A stretch of 14,550 bases of DNA from Oscillospiraceae bacterium (GTDB taxonomy: Bacteria > Bacillota > Clostridia > Oscillospirales > Acutalibacteraceae): NCBI GenBank assembly GCA_902796295.1, contig CADBOL010000099.1:1-14550 (forward strand), in the 5' to 3' direction. The notes under the pieces were generated by a model. That model was not told where the DNA came from. It saw nothing but the letters and a program-made list of their open reading frames with translations, and did no database searches. A program made the translations under genes and the position numbers. Below are positions 6,511-14,550 of this stretch, piece by piece; position 1 is the first letter of the stretch, and every line of letters begins with the position of its first letter.

Positions 6511-7656
6511 ATGATTAAGACTATGACCGTACTCGGTTCCACGGGATCAATAGGTGTGCAGGCGCTTGATGTGGCACGGCTTACTGGTATTGAAATAACC
6601 GCCCTGACATCAAACGTGCGTATTGATATTTTGGAGAATCAGATACGGGAATTCAGGCCCGCCTTCGCGGCTGTTGCCGATGAAGAAAAGGCGGAAGAAT
6701 TAAAAATCAGGGTTGCCGATACCGGCACGAAGATACTGCCCGGTTACAGCGGAGTTCTCGAGTGCGCATCCCTGAAAACAGATACGCTTCTCAACAGCCT
6801 CGTCGGAATAGCGGGGCTGTTACCGACTGTAAGGGCAATTGAGGCGGGCAACCGGATTGCTCTGGCAAATAAAGAAACGCTTGTCGCGGGTGGAGATACG
6901 GTTATTAATCTCGCAAAAGAGCGCCGTGTCGATATACTTCCTGTTGACAGCGAGCATTCCGCGATATTTCAGTCCATGCAGGGCTGCCCCGATAAAAAGC
7001 AGATAAAGAAGCTTATCCTCACGGCATCGGGAGGCCCGTTTTTCGGCAAAAAGGCAGACGAGCTCAAAGATGTCACCGCCGAGCAGGCTCTTAAGCATCC
7101 GAACTGGTCGATGGGCGCAAAAATAACCATTGACTCTGCTACGATGATGAATAAGGGGCTTGAGATTATCGAGGCGGCGCGTCTGTTTGACATGCCCGAA
7201 GACAGGATTGACGTGCTTGTGCACAGGCAGAGCATAGTTCATTCTCTTGTCGAGTATGAAGATAATTCGGTCATAGCTCAGCTCGGTGTACCCGATATGC
7301 GCATACCGATTCAGTATGCCCTGACATATCCCGACAGATTCAAAAGCCCCGTCAGGGAGCTGAATTTAGCTCAGGCCCGCACTCTCACATTTGAGGAGCC
7401 CGACAGCGAGACCTTCAGGTGCCCCGGATACTGCCGCGAGGCGCTCAGAAGGGGAGGGCTTTACACAGCGGCGGTCAACGCGGCGAATGAAAAGGCAAAC
7501 GAGCTTTTCAGGGCCGGCAAAATCAGATTCGGAGATATATCGGAGTCCGTCGAGGCGGCTCTGGGATATACCCTTGATAAAGGGAACCATACCGTTGAGG
7601 ATATACTCGCGCTTGACAGCGAAATCAGAAAGAAAACGGAGGAAATGTGGCAATGA
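6511..7656 (+). CDS. dxr: 1-deoxy-D-xylulose 5-phosphate reductoisomerase
   Basis: Second enzyme of the MEP isoprenoid pathway: rearranges and reduces DXP to 2-C-methyl-D-erythritol 4-phosphate with NADPH and a divalent metal, in the cytoplasm; it is the target of fosmidomycin. The 381 residues match the family. The N-terminal NADPH loop is GSTGSIG (9-15), followed by LANKETLVAGG (118-128). The metal ligands are D146 and E148 in PVDSEHSAIFQ and E217 in MMNKGLE. The substrate-site segment VHRQSIVHSLVEY is at 237-249, and GVPDMRIPIQYALTYPDR follows. A CGGAGA ribosome site lies 6 nt before the ATG. The stop TGA overlaps the rseP ATG by 4 nt, implying coupled translation. Together with ispG and uppS in the same operon it links isoprenoid supply to wall-carrier synthesis. 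Very secure. Confidence 0.98.
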   Translation: MIKTMTVLGSTGSIGVQALDVARLTGIEITALTSNVRIDILENQIREFRPAFAAVADEEKAEELKIRVADTGTKILPGYSGVLECASLKTDTLLNSLVGIAGLLPTVRAIEAGNRIALANKETLVAGGDTVINLAKERRVDILPVDSEHSAIFQSMQGCPDKKQIKKLILTASGGPFFGKKADELKDVTAEQALKHPNWSMGAKITIDSATMMNKGLEIIEAARLFDMPEDRIDVLVHRQSIVHSLVEYEDNSVIAQLGVPDMRIPIQYALTYPDRFKSPVRELNLAQARTLTFEEPDSETFRCPGYCREALRRGGLYTAAVNAANEKANELFRAGKIRFGDISESVEAALGYTLDKGNHTVEDILALDSEIRKKTEEMWQ

Positions 7657-8759
7657 TAAACACTGTACCCCTCATATCGGCCGGCGCCGTCTGGGGAAAA
7701 ATCTGGCCGATACTTATAGCCATTCTTTTCTTCGGGCTGCTCATATTCTTCCATGAACTCGGCCATTTCTCCGTAGCAAAGCTTTTCGGGATTAAAATAA
7801 ATGAATTCTCAATGGGTATGGGCCCCGTGCTTCTCAAGAGAAAAAAGGGCGAGACTCAGTATTCCTGGAGACTTTTCCCCATCGGCGGATTTGTCGCCAT
7901 GGAGGGTGAAAACACGCAGAGCGACGACGAGCGCGCCTTCTGCAATCAGAAGGCCTGGAAGAGATTCCTCGTCATACTCGCCGGCGGTTCGGTAAATATC
8001 ATAATGGGCGTGATCATAGTCATGATTATGCTTCTCACAACTCATAATCTTATATCAACCACCGAGATTCACTCTTTTTCGGATGATGCCAAAAGCCCCT
8101 CATACGGGCTTAAGGTCGGAGACGAGTTCTACAAAATCAACGGGCACAGAGTTTTTTCGGGTGAAGATGTCTCGTTCCTTATGCAGAGGGATGATGACGG
8201 TGTGTTTGATATCGTTGTAAAAAGAGGCAAAGAAAAGGTCGAGTGCAAAAACGTTGCGTTTGAAACCATGTACCGCGAGGTGCAGGGGAGAAAGATCTTT
8301 ACAATAATCTATGATTTCACCATAGTGGGCGTTGAGAGAAGCGCGAAGAGCGTTCTCAAAAACACGATCACCGAGTCGCTCACATATTCGCGCCTGGTCT
8401 ATCTCTCACTCTTTGATCTCATTACCGGGCATTATAAGATAAGCGATTTATCGGGCCCCATAGGCACGGTCTCCTATATAGCCGATGCCACGCAGACGGC
8501 GACAAAGAATGCGGATACGGATTATCTCTTCATGCTTATGGCTCTCATAGCCATAAACATAGGTCTCTTCAATCTTCTTCCGCTCCCGGCTCTCGACGGC
8601 GGCCACCTTTTATTCATTCTCGTTGAGATGGTATTCAGAAAACCCATCCCCAAAAAGCTTGAAGGGCTTGTTCACGCAGTGGGTATGGTGCTTCTGCTCG
8701 CGCTTATGGCGGTCATATCCTTCAGCGATATATGGAAGCTGATACACGGTACATACTGA
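7653..8759 (+). CDS. rseP: Site-2 intramembrane zinc metalloprotease, RseP/RasP family
   Basis: Cleaves transmembrane segments of substrates such as anti-sigma factors and leftover signal peptides within the membrane (the family role; substrates here are unknown). The protein has 368 residues from ATG7653. The first membrane helix carries the zinc motif FFHELGH (H34, E35, H38). A PDZ-like region includes YGLKVGDEFYKINGHRVF at about residues 150-167. The third zinc ligand lies in the late helix motif NLLPLPALDGGHLL (Asp near 315). A final hydrophobic helix precedes the C-terminus. GGAGGA (7638-7643) is 9 nt before ATG7653. The alternative GTG7647 would have only 3 nt spacing, so ATG is preferred. 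The ATG overlaps the dxr stop. The call is firm; the name RasP or RseP depends on organism convention. Confidence 0.95.
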   Translation: MINTVPLISAGAVWGKIWPILIAILFFGLLIFFHELGHFSVAKLFGIKINEFSMGMGPVLLKRKKGETQYSWRLFPIGGFVAMEGENTQSDDERAFCNQKAWKRFLVILAGGSVNIIMGVIIVMIMLLTTHNLISTTEIHSFSDDAKSPSYGLKVGDEFYKINGHRVFSGEDVSFLMQRDDDGVFDIVVKRGKEKVECKNVAFETMYREVQGRKIFTIIYDFTIVGVERSAKSVLKNTITESLTYSRLVYLSLFDLITGHYKISDLSGPIGTVSYIADATQTATKNADTDYLFMLMALIAINIGLFNLLPLPALDGGHLLFILVEMVFRKPIPKKLEGLVHAVGMVLLLALMAVISFSDIWKLIHGTY

Positions 8760-9808
8760 TGGAAAGAAGAAAATCTAAAAAAATCAAAACAGGAAACATT
8801 TTCATAGGCGGCGACAGCCCGGTAACAGTGCAGTCGATGCTGAATACCCCCGCATCGGATATTGAGGGGAGTGTAAGGCAGGCGCTGGAGCTTGAGCGCG
8901 CCGGCTGTGAAATCATCAGAGCGGCGGTGCCCGATAAGGACGCCGTCAGGCTCATATATGAGCTCAAAAAGAATCTCACGGTGCCCGTGGTGGCGGATAT
9001 TCATTTTGACTACCGCCTCGCTCTCGGCAGCATTGACGCCGGAGTTGACAAAATCCGCATAAATCCCGGAAACATCGGCTCGGATGAAAGAGTAAAAGCC
9101 GTGGCCGATGCCTGCAGAGCGCACGGCATTCCGATAAGGATAGGCGTAAACTCGGGCTCTGTCGAAAAAAGCATTCTCGCGAAATACGGCTCACCATGCG
9201 CCCCGGCGCTGGTTGAATCGGCGATGTATCACGTTTCGCTGCTTGAGAAATTCGATTTTGAAGACATTGTGATATCGATTAAATCCTCCGATGTGAAGAC
9301 GATGATTGAGGCATACCGCCTCGTCGCGGAAAGATGCGGTTATCCTCTTCATCTCGGGGTTACCGAAGCCGGAACTTATGAATCCGCGCTTGTGAAATCA
9401 TCAATAGGTATCGGCGCCCTGCTTGCCGACGGTATCGGCGACACGATAAGAGTTTCCATAACCGATGATCCCGTCAGGGAGGTGGAGGCGGCAAAGAAGA
9501 TACTAAAAGCGCTTTCACTCGGGAAACCCGGCCCCGATATAGTTTCCTGCCCCACATGCGGCAGGACGAAAATCAATCTTATTGCGCTTGCCAAAGAAGT
9601 TGAGGAGAGGCTTAAAGGATGCAGCAAGCCGCTGAAGGTCGCCGTAATGGGCTGCGCGGTCAACGGACCGGGCGAAGCCAGAGAGGCGGATATCGGCATA
9701 GCCGGCGGTGACGGATGCGCCCTTATATTCAGACACGGAGAAATAATCTGCAAGGTCAGCGAGACCGAAGCAGTTGACCGTCTTATTGAGGAGATTGAGA
9801 AGTTTTAA
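8759..9808 (+). CDS. ispG: 4-hydroxy-3-methylbut-2-en-1-yl diphosphate synthase (IspG/GcpE)
   Basis: Penultimate MEP-pathway enzyme: a [4Fe-4S] protein that reductively opens the cyclic diphosphate MEcPP to HMBPP. The protein has 349 residues from ATG8759, the compact two-domain bacterial form. The N-terminal TIM barrel carries VTVQSMLNT, VVADIHFDY and KIRINPGNIG. The C-terminal cluster domain holds SCPTCGRT (C264, C267) and MGCAVNGPGEA (C299, with E306 as the fourth ligand). I chose ATG8759, which overlaps the rseP stop as TGATG. An upstream in-frame ATG8732 would add nine residues but lies inside rseP with no ribosome site. No strong ribosome site is seen for either, so translation by coupling from rseP is likely. 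The stop is 1 nt before polC. Very secure. Confidence 0.97.
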   Translation: MERRKSKKIKTGNIFIGGDSPVTVQSMLNTPASDIEGSVRQALELERAGCEIIRAAVPDKDAVRLIYELKKNLTVPVVADIHFDYRLALGSIDAGVDKIRINPGNIGSDERVKAVADACRAHGIPIRIGVNSGSVEKSILAKYGSPCAPALVESAMYHVSLLEKFDFEDIVISIKSSDVKTMIEAYRLVAERCGYPLHLGVTEAGTYESALVKSSIGIGALLADGIGDTIRVSITDDPVREVEAAKKILKALSLGKPGPDIVSCPTCGRTKINLIALAKEVEERLKGCSKPLKVAVMGCAVNGPGEAREADIGIAGGDGCALIFRHGEIICKVSETEAVDRLIEEIEKF

Positions 9809-9809
9809 G

Positions 9810-12800
9810 ATGAATAACGATATACTTTATTTTGTGGGGGATTATCTTGACGATGACCTGCGTGACGCTCTCAGCGGCGGCAGGGTTTCTCAGATCAGTC
9901 TCTCGGAGGAAACATCTTCGCTTTTTATCAAAGCGAATTTTGAAAAATATATAAACAGCGAAATCCTTAAAAACGCCCGTGACGAAATCCGCGAGGCGCT
10001 TCAGATAAGAAAAGTGACAATTGATGCCGTTTTCCCTCCCGAGGAATTCGGCATTGAATGTCTTGAATCTGCCATCGGCGCGCTCAGGGCCGCGAACCCG
10101 GCTGCAAACGGATATCTTGACGGCTCGGCGGCGGAAATTGACAGAGACCTGGGCAAAATAGTATTCAATATTAAAAACGGCGTCGGAGTTCTCAGGGATT
10201 CCGGGGCTGACAGTTATATTGCGGATTATATCCGTGAGCATTTCGGCATAAGCTTTACCGTTGAAATCTGCGGGGAAGACGATATATCTCTCGATTCGGC
10301 CGAATATAAGGAAATGCTCGAAAAGAGCCATGCTCCGGTAATCGAAGAAACGCAGAAACCCAAAAAGGCTCAGAGGGAGTATGACGATCTGCCGATTTCC
10401 CTGACAAACGCCTCGCTTCTCTACGGGAAGCCCGTAAAGAGCAAGCCGGTCAGAATCAAGGATATTTCTTTTGAAGACGGAAACGTCACGGTATGGGGCA
10501 ACGTTTTCAAATCCGATATAAGAGACACAAAAGACGGAAAGAGAAAGATAATCTCGTTCTGTATCACAGATAAAACCAGCTCATTCAAAGTCAAGATTTT
10601 TGATTCAAACGAATACTGCGCAAAGCTCTGCAAGGAGCTCAAGGACGGGGTAACTCTGCTGATAAGAGGTCATGTGGAATTTGACAGCTACATGAAATCC
10701 TTTGTCATCAACGCCAATTCCGTCACGCGCATTGAGGAGATCCTTGAGGAAGACACCGCCCCCGAAAAAAGAGTTGAGCTTCATATGCACACGAGCATGT
10801 CTCAGCTTGACGGTATCACGGGCGCGAAGAAGCTTATAAACCGCGCCGCGAAATGGGGACACAAAGCTGTCGCCATCACGGATCACGGCGTTGTTCAGGC
10901 TTTTCCCGAGGCAATGACGGCCGCTCAGAAGGCGGGCATAAAGGTGCTCTACGGTATGGAGGGCTATTATGTCGATGACTCGGTTAACGCGGTTTCCGGA
11001 GATGGGAAAATGCCACTTGACGGCACCTTCATCATTTTTGATGTTGAGACCACCGGGCTTCGCACCGGTTATGACAGGCTCATAGAGATCGGCGCCGTCA
11101 AATATGAAGGCGGTCACGAGGTTGGCTCATTTCAGACATTTGTAAATCCCGGGAAAAGAATTCCTCCGAAAATCATCGAGCTCACGGGTATTGATGATTC
11201 CATGGTGGCAGGCGCTCCCGATGAAAAAACAGCGGTTGAAAAATTCTTTGAATTCGCGGGCGACGGTATTCTTGTAGCGCACAATGCGGTTTTTGATACC
11301 GATACCTTAAAAGCCGCCTGCGCGAGAAGCAATATCCCATATAATTACACACACATTGACACTCTGCCGCTCTGTCAGGCGCTTGTGACAAACGCCAAGA
11401 GGTTTTCGCTTGACGCCGTTCAGAAAGCGCTCAAGCTCCCCGATTTTGACCATCACAGGGCAGACGAGGATGCGCGCATTCTTGCAAAAATTTTTGAGAA
11501 GCTCGTTGATATGATGCGCGAAAAAGGTATCAATGATGTCGGCGACATAAACAAAGTAATCAAAGCGGATCCGCTCAGATGCAAGAGTTGGCATATAATA
11601 CTTATTGCGAAAAATCTCATCGGGCTCAAAAATCTCTATCAGCTCATTACAAAATCAAATCTTGAATATTTTTACAGACATCCGAGAATTCCGCTCAGCG
11701 AGCTGAAAAAGCACAGGGAGGGGCTGATTATCGGCTCCGCCTGCCAGGCGGGTCAGCTTTATACGGCTGTGCTTGAGGGAAAGCCTCACGACACGCTTGT
11801 AAAATACGCTGAGATTTATGATTATCTTGAGATTCAGCCCAAGGGCAACAACCGCTTTCTCATTGAAAACGGCACCCTTGAGAGCGAAGAAGACCTTATC
11901 GATATCGATAAACAGATTATCGCCCTTGCGGATGAGCTAGGGAAGCCCGTTGTTGCCACGGGAGACGTGCATTTCATCGATAAAGAGGATGCGATTTACC
12001 GTGAAATTCTGATGACCGTTCAGGGATTCGGAGATGCCGAGCATCAGGCGCCCCTTTATTTCAGGACCACCGATAACATGCTTGAGGAATTCAGCTGGCT
12101 CGGTGACAGGGCGAAAGAGATTGTTGTTGACAATCCGAATAAAATCGCCGATATGTGCGAGGAAATAAGGCCGTTCCCCAAAGGCACATTCCCGCCGCAC
12201 ATCGAGGGCTCCGAGGATGCTCTGCGCAATATCTGCTATGAGCGCATGCAGGATTATTACGGCAATCCTCTGCCGGAATATGTCCGCGCCCGTCTTGACA
12301 AGGAGCTCGATTCCATCATCAAAAACGGCTTCGCCGTGCTCTATATGATAGCCCAGAAGCTGGTAAAGGATTCAATGGATCACGGCTATTATGTCGGCTC
12401 CAGAGGTTCCGTAGGCTCTTCGTTTGTTGCCTTCGCGGCGGGCATTTCCGAGGTCAACCCTCTCGCTCCGCACTATCTCTGCCCGAAGTGCAGACACAGC
12501 GAATTCTTCACTCAGGGCGAATACGGCAGCGGCTTTGATATGCCGCCGAAAGCGTGCCCGGATTGCGGCGCGGATATGATAAGAGACGGCCATGATATCC
12601 CGTTTGAAACCTTCCTCGGATTTTACGGCGACAAATCGCCTGATATAGATCTCAATTTCTCAAGCGAATATCAGTTCTATGCCCACAGATACACCGAGGA
12701 GCTCTTCGGGAAATCCAAGGTATTCAAGGCGGGCACGATAGGAACCATCGCGGAAAAGACGGCTTTCGGCTATGTCAAAAAATGGATGGAGCTTACGGGC

Positions 12801-14141
12801 AAGGCGGATATAAATGACGCCGAAATCGACCGCCTCGCTCAGGGATGCGTCGGAGTCAAGCGCACTACCGGTCAGCACCCGGGCGGCATGGTTGTTATTC
12901 CCAATGATATGGATGCAGAGGATTTCACCCCGATTCAGCATCCGGCGGATGACGCGACATCCATACACCGCACCACTCACTTTGATTTCCATTCGCTTCA
13001 TGATACTATTCTGAAGCTTGACAATCTCGGCCACGAAGTTCCGACGCTCTACAAGCATCTTGAGGATGCGACTCACACCTCGGTTATGGATGCCGACGTG
13101 TGCGATCCGAAAATCTATGAGATGCTCACATCACCCGCTCCTTTAGGCCTTACGCCCGAGGATATTGACTGCCCGACGGGCACTCTCGGTCTGCCGGAGC
13201 TCGGCACTCCGTTTGTTCTGGGAATGCTTACCGAGGCGCAGCCGAAGAATTTCTCCGATATGCTTCAGATATCGGGCCTCTCTCACGGCACGGATGTCTG
13301 GCTCGGCAACGCGCAGGATCTCATAAAGAACGGAATATGCACCATTTCAAATGTTATCGGCACCCGTGACAGCATCATGGTTTATCTTATTCACAAGGGC
13401 CTTGACAACGGTATGGCATTCAAAATCATGGAGATTGTCAGAAAGGGACAGGCGTCCGCGCAGCTGACCGATGAGCACATACAGGCGATGAAGGAGCACG
13501 ATGTGCCGCAGTGGTATATCGATTCCTGCTTCAAGATTAAGTATATGTTCCCCAAAGCTCACGCCGCGGCTTATGTCATAGCCGCTATGAGACTTGCCTG
13601 GTATAAGCTGTATTATCCGATTGAATACTACGCCACATATTTCACCGTAAGAGGCAAAGACCTTGATGTCAACACCATTCTCGCCGGCAGAGCCGCTGTC
13701 AAGCGCAAAATGGAGGAGCTTGACGCAAGGATAAAGGCAAAGGAAGCGTCGGATAAAGAGGGTGATACTTTCAACGCCCTGCAGATAGTCAATGAGATGA
13801 TGGCGCGCGGTTACGAGTTTCTTCCGATGGATATATACAAATCCACCGCTTCCACTTATATAGTGGAAGACGGGAAAATACGCCTTCCTTTCTCGGCTCT
13901 CGCGGGCTGCGGAGAGGCCGCCGCAAAGGCGATTGAAGAGGCGAAATACAAGAAGGATGAAAACGGAGAGATTCCCGTTGACGAAAACGGCAATCCCGTT
14001 TATAAGATTGATGAATTCCTCTCTGTTGAGGATGCGCAGCTGCGCTCGAGAGCGCCGCAGACGATCATCAACGCTCTCAAAGAAGCAGGCGCTTTTGCAT
14101 CCCTGCCCGAAACAACACAGATATCGTTCTTCGGGTTCTGA
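9810..14141 (+). CDS. polC: DNA polymerase III alpha subunit, Gram-positive PolC type
   Basis: Replicative polymerase of low-GC Gram-positives, with its own proofreading exonuclease. The 1443 residues are close to B. subtilis PolC. Domains in order: N-terminal domain to about 200; OB-fold (VRIKDISFEDGNVTVWGNVF, about 214-315); first part of the PHP domain (VELHMHTSMSQLDG, near 322); inserted DnaQ-like 3'-5' exonuclease about 405-575 with FDVETTG (D411, E413), HNAVFDTD and HHRADEDA; second PHP part with VVATGDVHFI; then the polymerase core with GSRGSVGSSFVAF (about 863), a zinc site (C891, C894, C916, C919) and catalytic PDIDLNF (D945, D947). The extreme C-terminus QISFFGF resembles a sliding-clamp binding motif. 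ATG9810 lies 1 nt after the ispG stop with GAGAAG 7 nt upstream; an earlier in-frame start inside ispG is not needed. It is the last gene of the operon, followed by terminators. Confidence 0.98.
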   Translation: MNNDILYFVGDYLDDDLRDALSGGRVSQISLSEETSSLFIKANFEKYINSEILKNARDEIREALQIRKVTIDAVFPPEEFGIECLESAIGALRAANPAANGYLDGSAAEIDRDLGKIVFNIKNGVGVLRDSGADSYIADYIREHFGISFTVEICGEDDISLDSAEYKEMLEKSHAPVIEETQKPKKAQREYDDLPISLTNASLLYGKPVKSKPVRIKDISFEDGNVTVWGNVFKSDIRDTKDGKRKIISFCITDKTSSFKVKIFDSNEYCAKLCKELKDGVTLLIRGHVEFDSYMKSFVINANSVTRIEEILEEDTAPEKRVELHMHTSMSQLDGITGAKKLINRAAKWGHKAVAITDHGVVQAFPEAMTAAQKAGIKVLYGMEGYYVDDSVNAVSGDGKMPLDGTFIIFDVETTGLRTGYDRLIEIGAVKYEGGHEVGSFQTFVNPGKRIPPKIIELTGIDDSMVAGAPDEKTAVEKFFEFAGDGILVAHNAVFDTDTLKAACARSNIPYNYTHIDTLPLCQALVTNAKRFSLDAVQKALKLPDFDHHRADEDARILAKIFEKLVDMMREKGINDVGDINKVIKADPLRCKSWHIILIAKNLIGLKNLYQLITKSNLEYFYRHPRIPLSELKKHREGLIIGSACQAGQLYTAVLEGKPHDTLVKYAEIYDYLEIQPKGNNRFLIENGTLESEEDLIDIDKQIIALADELGKPVVATGDVHFIDKEDAIYREILMTVQGFGDAEHQAPLYFRTTDNMLEEFSWLGDRAKEIVVDNPNKIADMCEEIRPFPKGTFPPHIEGSEDALRNICYERMQDYYGNPLPEYVRARLDKELDSIIKNGFAVLYMIAQKLVKDSMDHGYYVGSRGSVGSSFVAFAAGISEVNPLAPHYLCPKCRHSEFFTQGEYGSGFDMPPKACPDCGADMIRDGHDIPFETFLGFYGDKSPDIDLNFSSEYQFYAHRYTEELFGKSKVFKAGTIGTIAEKTAFGYVKKWMELTGKADINDAEIDRLAQGCVGVKRTTGQHPGGMVVIPNDMDAEDFTPIQHPADDATSIHRTTHFDFHSLHDTILKLDNLGHEVPTLYKHLEDATHTSVMDADVCDPKIYEMLTSPAPLGLTPEDIDCPTGTLGLPELGTPFVLGMLTEAQPKNFSDMLQISGLSHGTDVWLGNAQDLIKNGICTISNVIGTRDSIMVYLIHKGLDNGMAFKIMEIVRKGQASAQLTDEHIQAMKEHDVPQWYIDSCFKIKYMFPKAHAAAYVIAAMRLAWYKLYYPIEYYATYFTVRGKDLDVNTILAGRAAVKRKMEELDARIKAKEASDKEGDTFNALQIVNEMMARGYEFLPMDIYKSTASTYIVEDGKIRLPFSALAGCGEAAAKAIEEAKYKKDENGEIPVDENGNPVYKIDEFLSVEDAQLRSRAPQTIINALKEAGAFASLPETTQISFFGF

Positions 14142-14168
14142 CAGGTGAGAATCAAATAAAAAATACAG

Positions 14169-14204
14169 GAGCCGCCGCAGGCAGATGCTTGCGGCGGCTC
14201 TTTT
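14169..14204 (+). terminator. Intrinsic terminator of the pyrH-polC operon
   Basis: The arms GAGCCGCCGCA (14169-14179) and TGCGGCGGCTC (14190-14200) pair perfectly over 11 bp. The stem extends inward by three more pairs, including one G-T, to an AGAT loop, and TTTT follows. It begins 28 nt after the polC stop. Confidence 0.92.
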
Positions 14205-14257
14205 CCGGTTTTACATTATTATAATTAATAAACATATTTATCATTATATTTCTCTTT

Positions 14258-14285
14258 CGGCAGCGCTCAGGCGCTGCCGTTTTTT
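14258..14285 (+). terminator. Second intrinsic terminator in tandem
   Basis: CGGCAGCGC (14258-14266), a TCAG loop and GCGCTGCCG (14271-14279) form a perfect 9-bp stem followed by six T. It is plus-strand only: the sequence before the left arm gives no U tract on the other strand. It is either a backup for the first terminator or the end of a very short transcript starting in the AT-rich 14205-14257 gap. Confidence 0.88.
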
Positions 14286-14307
14286 GTTTTAAAAAATTTT
14301 TTGATTT

Positions 14308-14336
14308 TTTTCAAAAAACTTCAAACTATTTAAAAT
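14308..14336 (+). promoter_or_regulatory. Candidate promoter for the small membrane peptide
   Basis: TTTTCA (14308-14313), 17 nt, then TAAAAT (14331-14336). The -10 is one base from consensus and the -35 is weak. It lies in a long A/T tract that could act as an UP-type element, where chance matches are also frequent. The leader would be about 55 nt. Confidence 0.35.
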
Positions 14337-14396
14337 TTCGTTTCGTCTTAAGGATGTAAGAAACAAAAACACAACTTTTTCACAGGAGGAAGAAAG

Positions 14397-14531
14397 ATGG
14401 AAATCACGGCAATTCTCAGCACATTCAAAGACATCGTAATCCCGGTGTTCGGTATCCTCATATCCGCGTTCCTGGCAACCTGCATTCCCGGCGTCGCGGA
14501 AGCCGAAAGCATCTTCGATGAAGAAGACTGA
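14397..14531 (+). CDS. Small single-span membrane peptide, 44 residues, function unknown
   Basis: I do not recognise this gene. The ATG has a near-perfect AGGAGGA (14384-14390) 6 nt upstream, and the third codon positions are GC-rich like the genes around it, unlike the very AT-rich flanks. Both support a real gene. The peptide starts MEITAILSTFKD. One membrane segment follows at about residues 13-31 (IVIPVFGILISAFLATCIP), containing prolines at 16 and 31, and the tail is acidic, ending IFDEED. It has one Cys (C29) and no cleavable signal peptide. It is isolated from polC by two terminators and may have its own promoter. Short hydrophobic span, internal proline and acidic tail loosely recall Fst-type type I toxins, but no antisense RNA can be seen before the window ends. 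It could equally be a small regulatory membrane protein. Confidence 0.7.
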   Translation: MEITAILSTFKDIVIPVFGILISAFLATCIPGVAEAESIFDEED

Positions 14532-14550
14532 AAAAGAAAAACAAAAAAAT

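Noticed and set aside
14297..14318. AT-only hairpin TTTTTTGA/TCAAAAAA before the small peptide
   Set aside because: It contains almost no GC pairs, so it would be unstable as RNA. It more likely reflects an A/T-tract promoter region.

Overview
The window looks like chromosomal DNA of an anaerobic gut Clostridia member (Firmicutes), perhaps an Oscillospirales-type lineage. The evidence is a Gram-positive PolC-type replicative polymerase, the pyrH-frr-uppS-cdsA-dxr-rseP-ispG-polC order seen in many Clostridia, moderate GC with AT-rich intergenic gaps, strong GGAGG-type ribosome sites, and several TTG starts. I assign the lineage from this pattern only. No rRNA, tRNA, CRISPR array, insertion sequence or phage gene was found.

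Layout. At 55-1266 (+) is an unrecognised exported protein with a repeat-rich Pro/Thr/Ser/Ala linker and a four-cysteine zinc-ribbon-like domain. It shares a bidirectional terminator with a convergent gene at 1314-3422 (-), a cytoplasmic GH89 alpha-N-acetylglucosaminidase. A divergent promoter region (about 3437-3596) separates the glycosidase from a long co-directional operon of eight tightly packed genes (3597-14141, +). Tandem intrinsic terminators close the operon. After them comes a 44-residue single-span membrane peptide (14397-14531) with an excellent ribosome site.

The operon combines pyrimidine supply (UMP kinase), ribosome recycling, isoprenoid synthesis by the MEP pathway (Dxr, IspG), conversion of isoprenoid units to undecaprenyl diphosphate for wall synthesis (UppS), CDP-diacylglycerol synthesis for phospholipids (CdsA), a site-2 intramembrane protease (RseP) and the replicative polymerase PolC. 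Most gene junctions are 1-20 nt gaps or 1-4 nt overlaps, so translational coupling is likely.

The most striking observation is in uppS. The reading frame is complete from 4883 to 5614 except for one in-frame TGA at codon 25 (4955-4957), exactly where the invariant Trp of the active-site DGNGRWA motif belongs. Elsewhere in this gene and its neighbours Trp is TGG and TGA ends genes, so a general code change is not supported. The alternatives are a sequence error, a nonsense mutation or UGA readthrough. The rest of the window is mostly ordinary housekeeping. The exported repeat protein, the small membrane peptide and the unaccompanied cytoplasmic GH89 are the other items worth following.
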